Assembly (NCBI RefSeq): GCF_018118585.1
Contig: NZ_CP069421.1
Location: 496,001-560,000, forward strand
Length of the DNA: 64,000 nt
Reading direction: 5' to 3'
Source of the DNA: Aristaeella lactis
GTDB taxonomy: Bacteria; Bacillota; Clostridia; Christensenellales; Aristaeellaceae
The notes beneath the pieces are model-generated. The model was given only the letters and a program-made list of their open reading frames with translations. It was not told the DNA's origin and searched no databases. The stretch's first letter is position 1. Each line of letters opens with the position of its first letter. Positions 44,186-52,099 of the stretch are shown in pieces. The translations under genes and the position numbers were made by a program.

Positions 44186-44215
44186 AGTGTACTATGCTGC
44201 AATCGTTTGCGTCAA
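44186..44215 (-). promoter_or_regulatory. Promoter of the flavoprotein gene
   Basis: On the minus strand TTGACG (44210-44215), an 18-base spacer and TACACT (44186-44191). Confidence 0.45.
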
Positions 44216-44297
44216 TTTGTATACAATAATAATGGCAAATTAGCAAAAACTACCAAAGAAGGGCAATAACTACATACTGTATCCATTTGGGAAACTG

Positions 44298-44326
44298 TTG
44301 CCCGAAAGACGTAAAATAGATATAAT
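44298..44326 (+). promoter_or_regulatory. Promoter of the Gx-ApbE-NusG_II operon
   Basis: TTGCCC at 44298-44303, 17-base spacer and a perfect TATAAT at 44321-44326. It faces away from the flavoprotein promoter, so the two units could share regulation. Confidence 0.75.
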
Positions 44327-44360
44327 GAACTGTTGTAACGGTAACGGAGGAGGAAAAATC

Positions 44361-45044
44361 GTGCGGCCTCAGACACAGAAAATTGCCCGGTTCGGCCTGC
44401 TGACAGCGCTGGCGCTGGTCCTTGGACTGATGGACAGGGCAATTCCGGTTTCCGCCCTTCTCGGGGGAGTTCTCCCCGGTATCAAACTTGGACTTGCCAA
44501 TACGGTACTGCTTTACGCTGTCTACCTTATGGACTGGAAGAGCTGTGTCGCGCTGATGCTGACGAAGGTTGTACTCTCCGGCCTGATCTTCGGCTCCCTG
44601 TCAGCCATCCTGTTCAGCCTGGCCGGCGGCGTGCTGAGCCTGATCGTGATGCTGCTGATCCGGAAAAAGCCTGAAAGGGGAGCCGCTGCCGTTATCCTGC
44701 TTACGTCGGCCGCTGAGATCTGGCTGTTAAGCAAAAACAGGCATCCGCAGGGGCAGGTGCTTGCGGTTGTGATCCTGATCGGGATCGCGTTTATTGCGGG
44801 CATTGTTATCCTGGTGCTGACCGTGAAGGGAACTGTCACTCCGGTGATGGGCACCTCCCTGGCCGGCGCGGTTTCCCATAATGTAGGGCAGATTGTAATG
44901 GCCTGCGCGGTTATGAACAATACCATGCTGCTGATCAGCTACCTGCCGGCCCTGATCGGAATCGGCGCGGCGGTGGGATGCCTGACCGGTATTGTGACGG
45001 ACCGGGTGCTGACGGCAATGAAGTTAATGAAGAATGAAAAATGA
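44361..45044 (+). CDS. Gx transporter family protein (heptaprenyl diphosphate synthase component I-like)
   Basis: A 227-residue membrane protein with about six hydrophobic segments. The pattern GLLTALALVLGLMDRAIP and VLPGIKLGLANTVLLYAVY is that of the Hpre_diP_synt_I/Gx family, an ECF-S-like fold that recurs beside ApbE and NusG_II in flavinylation loci and may handle flavin or quinone precursors. Between TM4 and TM5 there is an extra stretch (about 125-165) not usual in the family. GTG 44361 follows GGAGGAGGAAAAATC. The C-terminus (KLMKNEK) and stop are repeat-derived. Confidence 0.85.
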   Translation: MRPQTQKIARFGLLTALALVLGLMDRAIPVSALLGGVLPGIKLGLANTVLLYAVYLMDWKSCVALMLTKVVLSGLIFGSLSAILFSLAGGVLSLIVMLLIRKKPERGAAAVILLTSAAEIWLLSKNRHPQGQVLAVVILIGIAFIAGIVILVLTVKGTVTPVMGTSLAGAVSHNVGQIVMACAVMNNTMLLISYLPALIGIGAAVGCLTGIVTDRVLTAMKLMKNEK

Positions 45045-45086
45045 ACAATGAACAATGAATGGCTATGACCATTTATGGAGGAAGCA

Positions 45087-46079
45087 TTGAAAAGGATAAT
45101 AATGGCCGGAGCAGTTCTGCTGGCAGTGATGATGCTGTGCACTGGATGCGCGGCGCAAAAAGAACTGCCGAAACAGGCCGAAGTCGGGTTTTACCTGGAT
45201 ACGGTTATTACCCTGACAGCCTATGTTGAAGACCGGCAGGTACTGAAGGACGCGCTGGAGGAGTGCGGACGGTATGAGCGGATGCTTTCCCGTACCGTTG
45301 AAGGAAGCGACGTATGGCGGATCAACCATGCCAACGGCGCTCCGGTGGAAGTATCTGATGACACAATGCGGATCCTGCAGTGCGCGAAGGAGATCAGCGA
45401 GAAATCCGGCGGCGCGTTTGACGTAACGATCGCTCCGGTTTCCACCATGTGGAACTTTACCAGGGAACCGCATGAACTGCCGGACGCGGAAGCTATTGCC
45501 CGGGCCGCGGAACTGGTGGACTACACCCGGATGCAGCTGGACGGAAACACGGTGACCCTGCCTGAAGGCATGATGATCGACCTGGGCGGCATCGCCAAAG
45601 GATATATCGCGGACCAGGTGAAGGAGTATCTGAAAGGACGGGGCGTACAATACGCGATCCTGAGCTTCGGCGGCAATATTGTGGCCATTGGGAAAGAAAA
45701 ACCGGACGGGACGCCCTGGAAGGTCGGTATTCAGGATATTGACAAGCCAACCGGGGAACACATGCTTGTTTCCCTGAACAGGGGCGGATCCACGGTTACC
45801 AGCGGCATCTATGAACGGGGTTTTACCCTGGACGGTGTCCGGTATCACCACCTGCTTTCCGCGGAAACAGGCTGGCCGGTACAGAATGAACTGGCCTCGG
45901 TGACCATTTTTTCGGAAAGTTCCATGGAGGGCGATGCGCTTTCCACAACAGCATATGTGCTTGGAACGGAAAAAGGAATGGAACTGATCGAAAGCCTGGA
46001 AGGCATTGAAGCGGTATTTATTGCCAGGGACCGGACCGTGACGTATACATCCGGCGCGGCGGCCTATATGGTTGAATAA
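45087..46079 (+). CDS. apbE: FAD:protein FMN transferase (ApbE), lipoprotein
   Basis: A 330-residue ApbE protein that transfers FMN from FAD to threonine in secreted proteins. The lipoprotein signal ends in LCTGC. Conserved parts include SGGAFDVTIAP, DLGGIAKGY, the SFGGN loop and TSGIYERGF, with metal-binding SSMEGDALSTTAYVLG. I place the start at TTG 45087, after GGAGGA; ATG 45075 has no ribosome site. It is in one operon with Gx and NusG_II genes and can modify the reductase at 41645-44113. Confidence 0.94.
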   Translation: MKRIIMAGAVLLAVMMLCTGCAAQKELPKQAEVGFYLDTVITLTAYVEDRQVLKDALEECGRYERMLSRTVEGSDVWRINHANGAPVEVSDDTMRILQCAKEISEKSGGAFDVTIAPVSTMWNFTREPHELPDAEAIARAAELVDYTRMQLDGNTVTLPEGMMIDLGGIAKGYIADQVKEYLKGRGVQYAILSFGGNIVAIGKEKPDGTPWKVGIQDIDKPTGEHMLVSLNRGGSTVTSGIYERGFTLDGVRYHHLLSAETGWPVQNELASVTIFSESSMEGDALSTTAYVLGTEKGMELIESLEGIEAVFIARDRTVTYTSGAAAYMVE

Positions 46080-46092
46080 ACGGAGAAAAGAT

Positions 46093-46800
46093 ATGAAGAG
46101 GAAAAACTTTATTGCTGTTGCGGCCATCGTGCTGATTGCGGTAATCGCGCTTGTTGTTCTGATGCTGGAGAAGAATAATTCAGAATTCAGAATTCAGAAT
46201 TCAGAATTAAGTGTTACGGCGGAACCTGATAAAACGGAACCACAGGTGACACCGGACGTCATTGAGGTGGAACAGACGGAAGCACCCGCAGCGGAGCAGA
46301 CGGAAGAAACCACGGCAGAAGAAACGGCAATACAAGCAGAAGAAGAGACTGAAAAAACCTCAGCGGAAGAAACAGAAGCCCCTGCAGCAGAAGATATGGA
46401 AAAAACCGCTGAAGAAGAAACAAAAGCATCCGCTGAGGATGAGGCAAAGGAGCAGCCTTTCCTGGTGCAGATCACAGAGGATGATCCTTCCATCGGCTAT
46501 GTGCTGGTGAGAATGCCGAATCCTATAGGCCTGCTGCCGCTTCCGCAGGAAGGGGAATACAAAAAGACCATCCGGGTGGCTATGCCGGACGGATCTGAAT
46601 ATGTGAATGTGCTTCATATCACTACAAACGGATTCTGGATGGAACACGCGAACTGCGAGGGACAGGACTGTGTGAAACAGGGAGAAGTCACTCTCGAAAA
46701 CCGGGAGGAGCGGATCCTCTGGAATATGATCATCTGCCTGCCGCATCAGCTTTCCGCGGAGCTGATCACAAGGGAAGAAGCGGAGCAGATGCTTAAGTAA
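46093..46800 (+). CDS. NusG domain II protein with TM anchor; coding sequence contains a GAATTC repeat
   Basis: A 235-residue protein: TM helix at about 5-27, then a long acidic Ala/Glu/Thr-rich linker (about 45-125), then a NusG_II (DUF1312) domain with RVAMPDGSEYVNVL, the cysteines of ANCEGQDCVKQG, and WNMIICLPHQL. NusG_II domains are typical of flavinylation and extracytoplasmic electron-transfer loci. ATG 46093 follows CGGAGAAAAGAT. Right after the TM helix the DNA is four tandem ATTCAGA units (46178-46208) read in frame as NNSEFRIQNSELS, the same element found between genes elsewhere. Confidence 0.88.
   Translation: MKRKNFIAVAAIVLIAVIALVVLMLEKNNSEFRIQNSELSVTAEPDKTEPQVTPDVIEVEQTEAPAAEQTEETTAEETAIQAEEETEKTSAEETEAPAAEDMEKTAEEETKASAEDEAKEQPFLVQITEDDPSIGYVLVRMPNPIGLLPLPQEGEYKKTIRVAMPDGSEYVNVLHITTNGFWMEHANCEGQDCVKQGEVTLENREERILWNMIICLPHQLSAELITREEAEQMLK
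46178..46208. repeat. Intragenic GAATTC-type 7-nt repeat
   Basis: Four tandem copies of ATTCAGA plus ATTA, inside the NusG_II gene. Four times seven is 28 bases, and with flanking bases the frame is kept. Confidence 0.9.
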
Positions 46801-46865
46801 GAATTATCCGCCTGCGGGCGGATAATTACTTAAAAATGTAAAATGAATAATGAAAAATGAATAAT
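46801..46865. repeat. A-rich gene-end repeat tract
   Basis: GCCTGCGGGC stem within ATTATCCGCCTGCGGGCGGATAAT, then ACTTAAAAATG and AATGAATAATG units up to the terminator. Confidence 0.75.
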
Positions 46866-46902
46866 GGTGGAGAAAACAGCGCCTGGGCAGGCGCTGTTTT
46901 TT
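46866..46902 (+). terminator. Rho-independent terminator of the Gx-ApbE-NusG_II operon
   Basis: AAAACAGCGCC/GGCGCTGTTTT stem, then TTGATTT. Preceded by ATGGTGGAGAA. Confidence 0.85.
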
Positions 46903-46930
46903 GATTTGATGCCGTAAAGCGGCAAATGAT

Positions 46931-48547
46931 TTACAGTAACTGGAGTTTTTCGATGACTTTCAGGGCGGCGGAGATGCCGTCAGCGGCGGCGGAAACAATG
47001 CCGCCGGCATAGCCCGCGCCTTCACCGACCGGCCAGAGCCCGCGGATATCTTCTGCTTCTCCCAGGGGATTCCGGTTGATGCGGACGGGGGAAGAAGAAC
47101 GGGTTTCGGGACCGGTCAGGACCGCATCCGGACAGGAGAAACCGGACAGCTGCGCGTTCATGGCACGAATGCCTTTCTTCAGGTCTTCGATCATCCAGGC
47201 AGGCAGGACAGCACGGAGGTCCGCGGGAACAACACCGGGAAGGTAGGAGGGAAGAATGTCCCCGAAGCAGGCAGATTCCCGGCTTTCCAGGAAATCACCG
47301 ACCCGCTGGGCAGGCGCGATAAAGTTACCGCCGCCGGCCCTGAAAGCAGCTTTTTCGATACTGCGCTGCAGGACGAAACCGGCCAGGGGATGATCATCCC
47401 CGAAATCTTCCGGCCGAACACCTACCAGCAGGGCCGCGTTGCTGTTCTGACCGTCACGGGCATGATAACTCATACCGTTGGTCACGACGCCTCCGGGCTG
47501 GGAAGCGGCCGCAATGACCTCGCCGCCCGGACACATGCAGAAGGTATAGACGCCCCGGCCGTCCGGGGTATGGCAGATCAGTTTGTAGGATGCGGCACCG
47601 AGGGCCGGATGCCCCGCAAAGGAGCCATATTGGGATTTGTCGATAAAGGTGCGGGGATGCTCAATGCGTACACCCATGGCGAATGGCTTCTGCTGCATGC
47701 GCAGGCCCTGGGTGAAAAGCTTCTGGACAGTATCGCGGGCAGAGTGTCCTATGCACAGGAGAATGGTATCGGTCAGGAATTCCCGGCGTTCCCCGCTATG
47801 GGAAAGGACCGCTCCCTCCACATGACCGCCCCGGAGAATCAGCTCCTCCAGGCGGGTCTCAAAAAGAACGGTGCCTCCGAGACGAATGATCTCCTCCCGG
47901 ATGGAAGAAACAACACCCTTCAGGCGGTCTGTGCCAATGTGGGGCTTCTGGTCAATGAGAATGGATTCCGGCGCTCCGTGGGCAACGAAGGTATCCAGGA
48001 TGTTCCTGATATGGGGGCTCTTTACCCCGCAGGTCAGTTTTCCGTCAGAAAAGGCTCCGGCTCCGCCTTCGCCGAACTGGACGTTCGAATCAGGATTCAG
48101 GACGCCATCCTGCTGCATGGCGGCAACATCGTTGCTGCGGGCGTCCACGGATTTTCCGCGCTCAATCAGCGTAGGTGCCATGCCGGCACGGGCAAGGGTC
48201 AGGGCAGCGAAAAGACCGGCAGGGCCGGCACCCACAACAAGCGGCTTCGTCGCATGTTGCGGGTGCAATGAAGAATTAACAATGAACAATGAAGAATTGT
48301 TTTTGGCTGTATTCTGAACAGGTGTCAGGGTTTTGTTATGCCGAAGGGCGGACTGTTCGTTTTTGAGGGTAAGATCGATGGACAGGACGAAATGGACATC
48401 CTGTTTGTTCCGGGCGTCAACGCTGCGGCGGGACACATGAAAAGAGAGAAGCTGATCAGATGACAGCTTCAGCTTTTTCAGCAGGAGGGCCCGAAGGATA
48501 GCATCATCATAATCCAGCGGGACAGAAAGATTGGTGAGTCGGAGCAT
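46931..48547 (-). CDS. FAD-dependent oxidoreductase (COG2509) with a repeat-encoded insertion
   Basis: A 538-residue cytoplasmic flavoprotein. An N-terminal domain (about 1-65, LRLTNLSVPLDYDDAIL) precedes the FAD-binding fold (VVGAGPAGLFAALTLARAG). Other landmarks are GEGGAGAFSDGKL and the late GLWPVGEGAGYAGGI. COG2509 proteins are conserved in Clostridia, with unknown substrate. ATG 48547 follows GAGGGTTTT. The linker before the FAD fold is encoded by a gene-end repeat (48268-48300, read as NNSSLFIVNSSL), an in-frame insertion. A copy of the gene's first codons is duplicated upstream. Confidence 0.88.
   Translation of the reverse strand: MLRLTNLSVPLDYDDAILRALLLKKLKLSSDQLLSFHVSRRSVDARNKQDVHFVLSIDLTLKNEQSALRHNKTLTPVQNTAKNNSSLFIVNSSLHPQHATKPLVVGAGPAGLFAALTLARAGMAPTLIERGKSVDARSNDVAAMQQDGVLNPDSNVQFGEGGAGAFSDGKLTCGVKSPHIRNILDTFVAHGAPESILIDQKPHIGTDRLKGVVSSIREEIIRLGGTVLFETRLEELILRGGHVEGAVLSHSGERREFLTDTILLCIGHSARDTVQKLFTQGLRMQQKPFAMGVRIEHPRTFIDKSQYGSFAGHPALGAASYKLICHTPDGRGVYTFCMCPGGEVIAAASQPGGVVTNGMSYHARDGQNSNAALLVGVRPEDFGDDHPLAGFVLQRSIEKAAFRAGGGNFIAPAQRVGDFLESRESACFGDILPSYLPGVVPADLRAVLPAWMIEDLKKGIRAMNAQLSGFSCPDAVLTGPETRSSSPVRINRNPLGEAEDIRGLWPVGEGAGYAGGIVSAAADGISAALKVIEKLQLL
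48268..48300. repeat. Intragenic AACAATGAAGAATT-type repeat
   Basis: AATGAAGAATTAACAATGAA followed by CAATGAAGAATTG, inside the COG2509 gene. The same class occurs at gene ends at 20410-20436 and 45024-45056. Confidence 0.85.
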
Positions 48548-48772
48548 AAAACCCTCGAGATAATGCAGAATGCAGAATTCAGAATGCAGAATGGCGGAGG
48601 AATGGCTGCGCCATTCTTTCATTTGAGGAACCGTGAAGAGTGAAGAGTGGCGTGCGATCGTCGTTATGGGAGTCGGAGCATAGCACGTCGAGATAATGCA
48701 GAATGCAGAATTCAGAATGCAGAATGGCGGAGGAATGGCTGCGCCATTCTTTCATTTGAGGAACAGTGAAGA
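48536..48772. repeat. Direct duplication of about 100 bp including a gene start and a repeat-terminator unit
   Basis: Two copies, 48536-48640 and 48670-48772, 134 bases apart, differ at few positions. Each has GAGTCGGAGCAT (start codon region of the COG2509 gene), TCGAGATAATGCAGAATGC, a GAATTC repeat, ATGGCGGAGGAATGGC, the hairpin AATGGC-TGC-GCCATT and TTTCATTTGAGGAAC. In the outer copy the frame reads M-L-R-L-P-stop on the minus strand, a dead copy of the gene start. No other gene is in this 239-base gap. Confidence 0.9.
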
Positions 48773-48786
48773 GTCGATCCGGGCTT

Positions 48787-49572
48787 TCAGTCCGGATCAT
48801 GCCAGCGAAGTGAAGCGGGATCGGTGAAGGCGGCATCAGGATAACGGACCTGGGTCAGTTCGAGACCGTGGGCAGGAGCCGTCATCCCGAGAGCCAGGCG
48901 GTCCAGCGTCCGGAAAGCGGTTTCAAAGGCATCCGGTTTCAGCCTGCCAAGGCCGATCTCCGCAACGGTTCCCGCAATGATGCGGACCATATTATAAAGG
49001 AAAGCATCGCCGCTGACGGTCAGGATCCACTCATTTCCGTGAATCTCCAGATCAACAGAGCGTAACGTGCGGATGGTGGTTTTCGCGGTGCCGCCGGCTG
49101 CCTGGAAAGCGGCAAAGTCATGCTTTCCGGGCAGCGTCTCCAGGGCACAGCGGACAGGATCCTCCGAAAGCGGGACAGGAATGTGCCAATGGGTGTTGCG
49201 CCGAAGGGCGCTTGCATGGCGGGCATTCCAGATACGGTAGGTGTAGGTTTTCCCGGAAGTCAGGAAGCGGGCGTGAAAATCCACGGGAACCTCCCGGCCT
49301 TCCAGCACCCTGATATCCGGCGGAAGCATCGTATTCAGCACAAAGGGATACTTTTCCGGCGGAATCGAACAGTCTGTATCAAAATGAACTTTCTGGTCCA
49401 GCGCGTGAACCCCAGCGTCCGTACGGGAAGCGCCGGTGACTGTGACCGGATGACCGCAGGCGGAAGAGAGCGCCTCCTCCAGTACCTGCTGGACAGCCAG
49501 ACCGTTGATCTGCCGCTGCCAGCCGGCATAAGCGGTGCCGTCATATTCGACTGTCAGCAGGATCCGCTTCAA
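48787..49572 (-). CDS. truA: tRNA pseudouridine synthase A
   Basis: A 261-residue enzyme that makes pseudouridine at tRNA positions 38-40. The catalytic aspartate is D52 in TGASRTDAGVHA; YDGTAYAGWQ and a late NMVRIIAGT complete the signature. The start is TTG 49572 after GAGGGGATCATCTT, overlapping the ecfT stop by four bases. truA after ecfA-ecfA-ecfT is a standard Firmicute gene order. Confidence 0.96.
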   Translation of the reverse strand: MKRILLTVEYDGTAYAGWQRQINGLAVQQVLEEALSSACGHPVTVTGASRTDAGVHALDQKVHFDTDCSIPPEKYPFVLNTMLPPDIRVLEGREVPVDFHARFLTSGKTYTYRIWNARHASALRRNTHWHIPVPLSEDPVRCALETLPGKHDFAAFQAAGGTAKTTIRTLRSVDLEIHGNEWILTVSGDAFLYNMVRIIAGTVAEIGLGRLKPDAFETAFRTLDRLALGMTAPAHGLELTQVRYPDAAFTDPASLRWHDPD

Positions 49573-50372
49573 AAGATGATCCCCTCCAGTATAATCAGCC
49601 CAAGCAGCACAGCCATCGCGCCGCAGGCAATCCAGTCATTCCGGGTGATCTTCAGCACGCGGAGACGCGTACGTCCCTCACCGCCGTGGTAGCAGCGGCT
49701 TTCCATGGCCATGGCCAGGTCTCCGGCACGGCGGAAGGCACTGACGAACAGCGGCACCAGAAGCGGTACCATCGCCTTTGCCCGGGAGATCAGGTTTCCG
49801 CTTTCAAAATCCGCGCCGCGGGCCATCTGTGCCTTCATGATCTTATCCGTCTCCTCCAGGAGAGTAGGAATAAAACGAAGGGCGATGGTCATCATCATGG
49901 CCAGTTCGTGGGCGGGAAAATGGATCTTTTTCAGGGGCGTAAGCAGGATCTCAATGGCGTCTGAAAGGGCCACCGGGGAAGTGGTCAGGGTCAGCAGGCT
50001 GGTGCCGATGACCAGGAACATCAGCCGCAGGGAATAGAAGGCGGCCTGCATGAAGCCTTCCTTTGTGATGCGGATGATCCAGAACTCGATCCAGACAGTA
50101 TCACCTGACGTAAAGAACAGATTCAGCAGGAAAGTCAGGATGATGATCAGGCGAAGCGGTTTCAGGCCCCTCAGCAGCATGCGGAAGGGGACGTTGGCAA
50201 GGCGGGAAGTCATCCAGACAAAGCCAAGGATCAGGGCATAACCCAGGAAGGTTTTTGCCATGAACACTATGACAATGAAGACAATTGTCAGAATCAGCTT
50301 GATCCGGGGATCCAGGCGGTGGACCTTACTGTCCACGGGATAGTACTGGCCCATTGTGATATTGTTCAGCAC
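49569..50372 (-). CDS. ecfT: ECF transporter transmembrane component EcfT
   Basis: A 267-residue membrane subunit that couples the two ATPases to S components such as FolT. GQYYPVDSKVHRLDPRIKL (residues 8-26) is the typical opening, and the Ala-Arg-Gly coupling motifs are seen in MARGAD and FRRAGDLAMAMESR. The start is GTG 50372 after AAGGAGGGATCCGC. Overlaps with both neighbours show a single transcript. Confidence 0.95.
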   Translation of the reverse strand: MLNNITMGQYYPVDSKVHRLDPRIKLILTIVFIVIVFMAKTFLGYALILGFVWMTSRLANVPFRMLLRGLKPLRLIIILTFLLNLFFTSGDTVWIEFWIIRITKEGFMQAAFYSLRLMFLVIGTSLLTLTTSPVALSDAIEILLTPLKKIHFPAHELAMMMTIALRFIPTLLEETDKIMKAQMARGADFESGNLISRAKAMVPLLVPLFVSAFRRAGDLAMAMESRCYHGGEGRTRLRVLKITRNDWIACGAMAVLLGLIILEGIIF

Positions 50373-51229
50373 GCGGATCCCTCCTTCCAGAGGCGGAGAA
50401 GCTGTTCCTTCAGCTCTTCCGGCCTGAAAAGATCCGCGGGCAGGTCATAGCCTTTTGCCCGGAGCTGTGCGCACAGGCGCGCGGCAGCGGGGACATCCAG
50501 TCCAATGGAGGTCATCATATCCTCCCTGGCAAAGATTTCCCGGGGAAGACCGTCAGCGACAATTTTGCCCTCGCTCATAACGATCAGGCGGGTTGCAAGG
50601 CGGGCCATATCATCCATGCTGTGGGAAACCATGATGATGGTGACGTTTTCCCGGGCGTGGAGTTCCTCCAGCATGGTCAGGATTTTATCCCTGCCGCGGG
50701 GGTCAAGGCCGGCAGTAGGCTCGTCCAGGATGAGAACAGAAGGACGCATGGCCAGCACACCGGCAATCGCGACACGGCGCATCTGGCCGCCGGAGAGCTC
50801 AAAAGGACTCCGTTCCGCGTATTTCTCATAATTCAGGTGGACACAGTCCATGGCATAATGGACGCGTTCGGAAATCTCCTCAGCAGAGAGACCCTGGTTT
50901 TTCGGACCAAAGGCAATATCCTTCGCGACAGTTTCCTCAAAAAGCTGGTATTCCGGATACTGGAAGACCAGGCCGATTCGCTGGCGCAGAGCACGGCGGT
51001 TTACATGCTCACCGTTCAGGTCCTCACCATCGATCAGGACCTGGCCGGAGGAGGGCTTTAAAAGGCCGTTCAGATGCTGGACCAGGGTGGATTTGCCGCT
51101 GCCGGTGTGACCGATGATCCCGATGAACTCGCCTTCGTCAATCCGGAAAGAAACGTCGTTCAGGGCAACAGTACGCAGGGCACTTCCCTCGGAATAACAA
51201 TGGGTCAGGTGGCTGACTTCAATGGACAC
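50366..51229 (-). CDS. ecfA2: ECF transporter ATPase EcfA2
   Basis: A 287-residue ATPase: Walker A GHTGSGKST, signature LSGGQMRR, Walker B VLILDEPTAGLD and the switch HSMDD. The QMRRVAIAGVLA form of the signature is typical of EcfA2. The start is GTG 51229 after GAGGAGGTGGAAAGACT; it overlaps the EcfA1 gene by 25 bases. Confidence 0.95.
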   Translation of the reverse strand: MSIEVSHLTHCYSEGSALRTVALNDVSFRIDEGEFIGIIGHTGSGKSTLVQHLNGLLKPSSGQVLIDGEDLNGEHVNRRALRQRIGLVFQYPEYQLFEETVAKDIAFGPKNQGLSAEEISERVHYAMDCVHLNYEKYAERSPFELSGGQMRRVAIAGVLAMRPSVLILDEPTAGLDPRGRDKILTMLEELHARENVTIIMVSHSMDDMARLATRLIVMSEGKIVADGLPREIFAREDMMTSIGLDVPAAARLCAQLRAKGYDLPADLFRPEELKEQLLRLWKEGSAC

Positions 51230-52059
51230 AGTCTTTCCACCTCCTCTACAAGCTCCTCAACTGTCAGGATGCCGGTTTTCAGCGGCATGCCGGCGGCACG
51301 GAGTTCCGCGGCAAGCGCGGTCATATGGGGTACATCCAGATGCATTTCCCGCATTTCATCCACCCGGTCAAACACTTCAGCAGGCGTACCGGACAGACGG
51401 ATCTGACCGTCCGTTATAACGAGCACGCGGTCAGCCTGGGCAGCCTCTTCCATAAAGTGGGTGATCCAGATGACGGTAATCCCTTTCTGCTGATTCAGAG
51501 TGCGGATGGTTTCCAGCACTTCCTTCCGGCCGGAGGGATCCAGCATGGCGGTGGCTTCATCCGCAATGATCACGGACGGCTCCATGGCCAGGATTCCGGC
51601 GATGGCGACGCGCTGCTTCTGGCCGCCGGAAAGCATATGGGGCGCAGTGTCAGCATATTTGCTCATCCGGACGGCGGAGAGGGAACTCTCAATCCGGGGA
51701 AGCATCTCTTCCGTGGGGACTCCCAGGTTTTCCAGACCGAACGCAACATCTTCCTTGACGACGGTGGCAACGATCTGGTTATCCGGATTCTGAAAAATCA
51801 TGCCGGCTCGCTGCCGGATCTCCCAGACGAGTTTTTCCTCCCGCGTATCGTAGCCGCAAACGAGCACATTCCCTTCCGTGGGAATGTAAAGCGCGTTCAG
51901 GAGCTTGGCCAGGGTGGATTTGCCGGAACCGTTGTGGCCAAGGACGGCCACGAATTCTCCCGGCTGAATAACAGCGGAGACGCCGGAAAGAGCAGGCTGA
52001 GCCTGCTCTTCATAGGTATAGGATACATTGTTCAGCTGAACGCGGGTATCAGTCTGCAT
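51205..52059 (-). CDS. ecfA1: ECF transporter ATPase EcfA1
   Basis: A 284-residue ATPase: Walker A GHNGSGKST, signature LSGGQKQR, Walker B VIIADEATAMLD and WITHFMEEA. The DEAT variant of Walker B is the EcfA1 hallmark. ATG 52059 follows AAAGGAATTTCC. With EcfA2 and EcfT it forms the shared energy unit for folT and other S components elsewhere in the genome. Confidence 0.95.
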   Translation of the reverse strand: MQTDTRVQLNNVSYTYEEQAQPALSGVSAVIQPGEFVAVLGHNGSGKSTLAKLLNALYIPTEGNVLVCGYDTREEKLVWEIRQRAGMIFQNPDNQIVATVVKEDVAFGLENLGVPTEEMLPRIESSLSAVRMSKYADTAPHMLSGGQKQRVAIAGILAMEPSVIIADEATAMLDPSGRKEVLETIRTLNQQKGITVIWITHFMEEAAQADRVLVITDGQIRLSGTPAEVFDRVDEMREMHLDVPHMTALAAELRAAGMPLKTGILTVEELVEEVERLCPLKSAT

Positions 52060-52099
52060 GGAAATTCCTTTCTGAAATCAAGTGCGCTGGTTCAAGGGG

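Noticed and set aside
48579-48836. 85-residue minus-strand frame between truA and the COG2509 gene
   Set aside because: It is a translation of duplicated repeat units (WRSHSSAILHSEF-like segments) with no domain.
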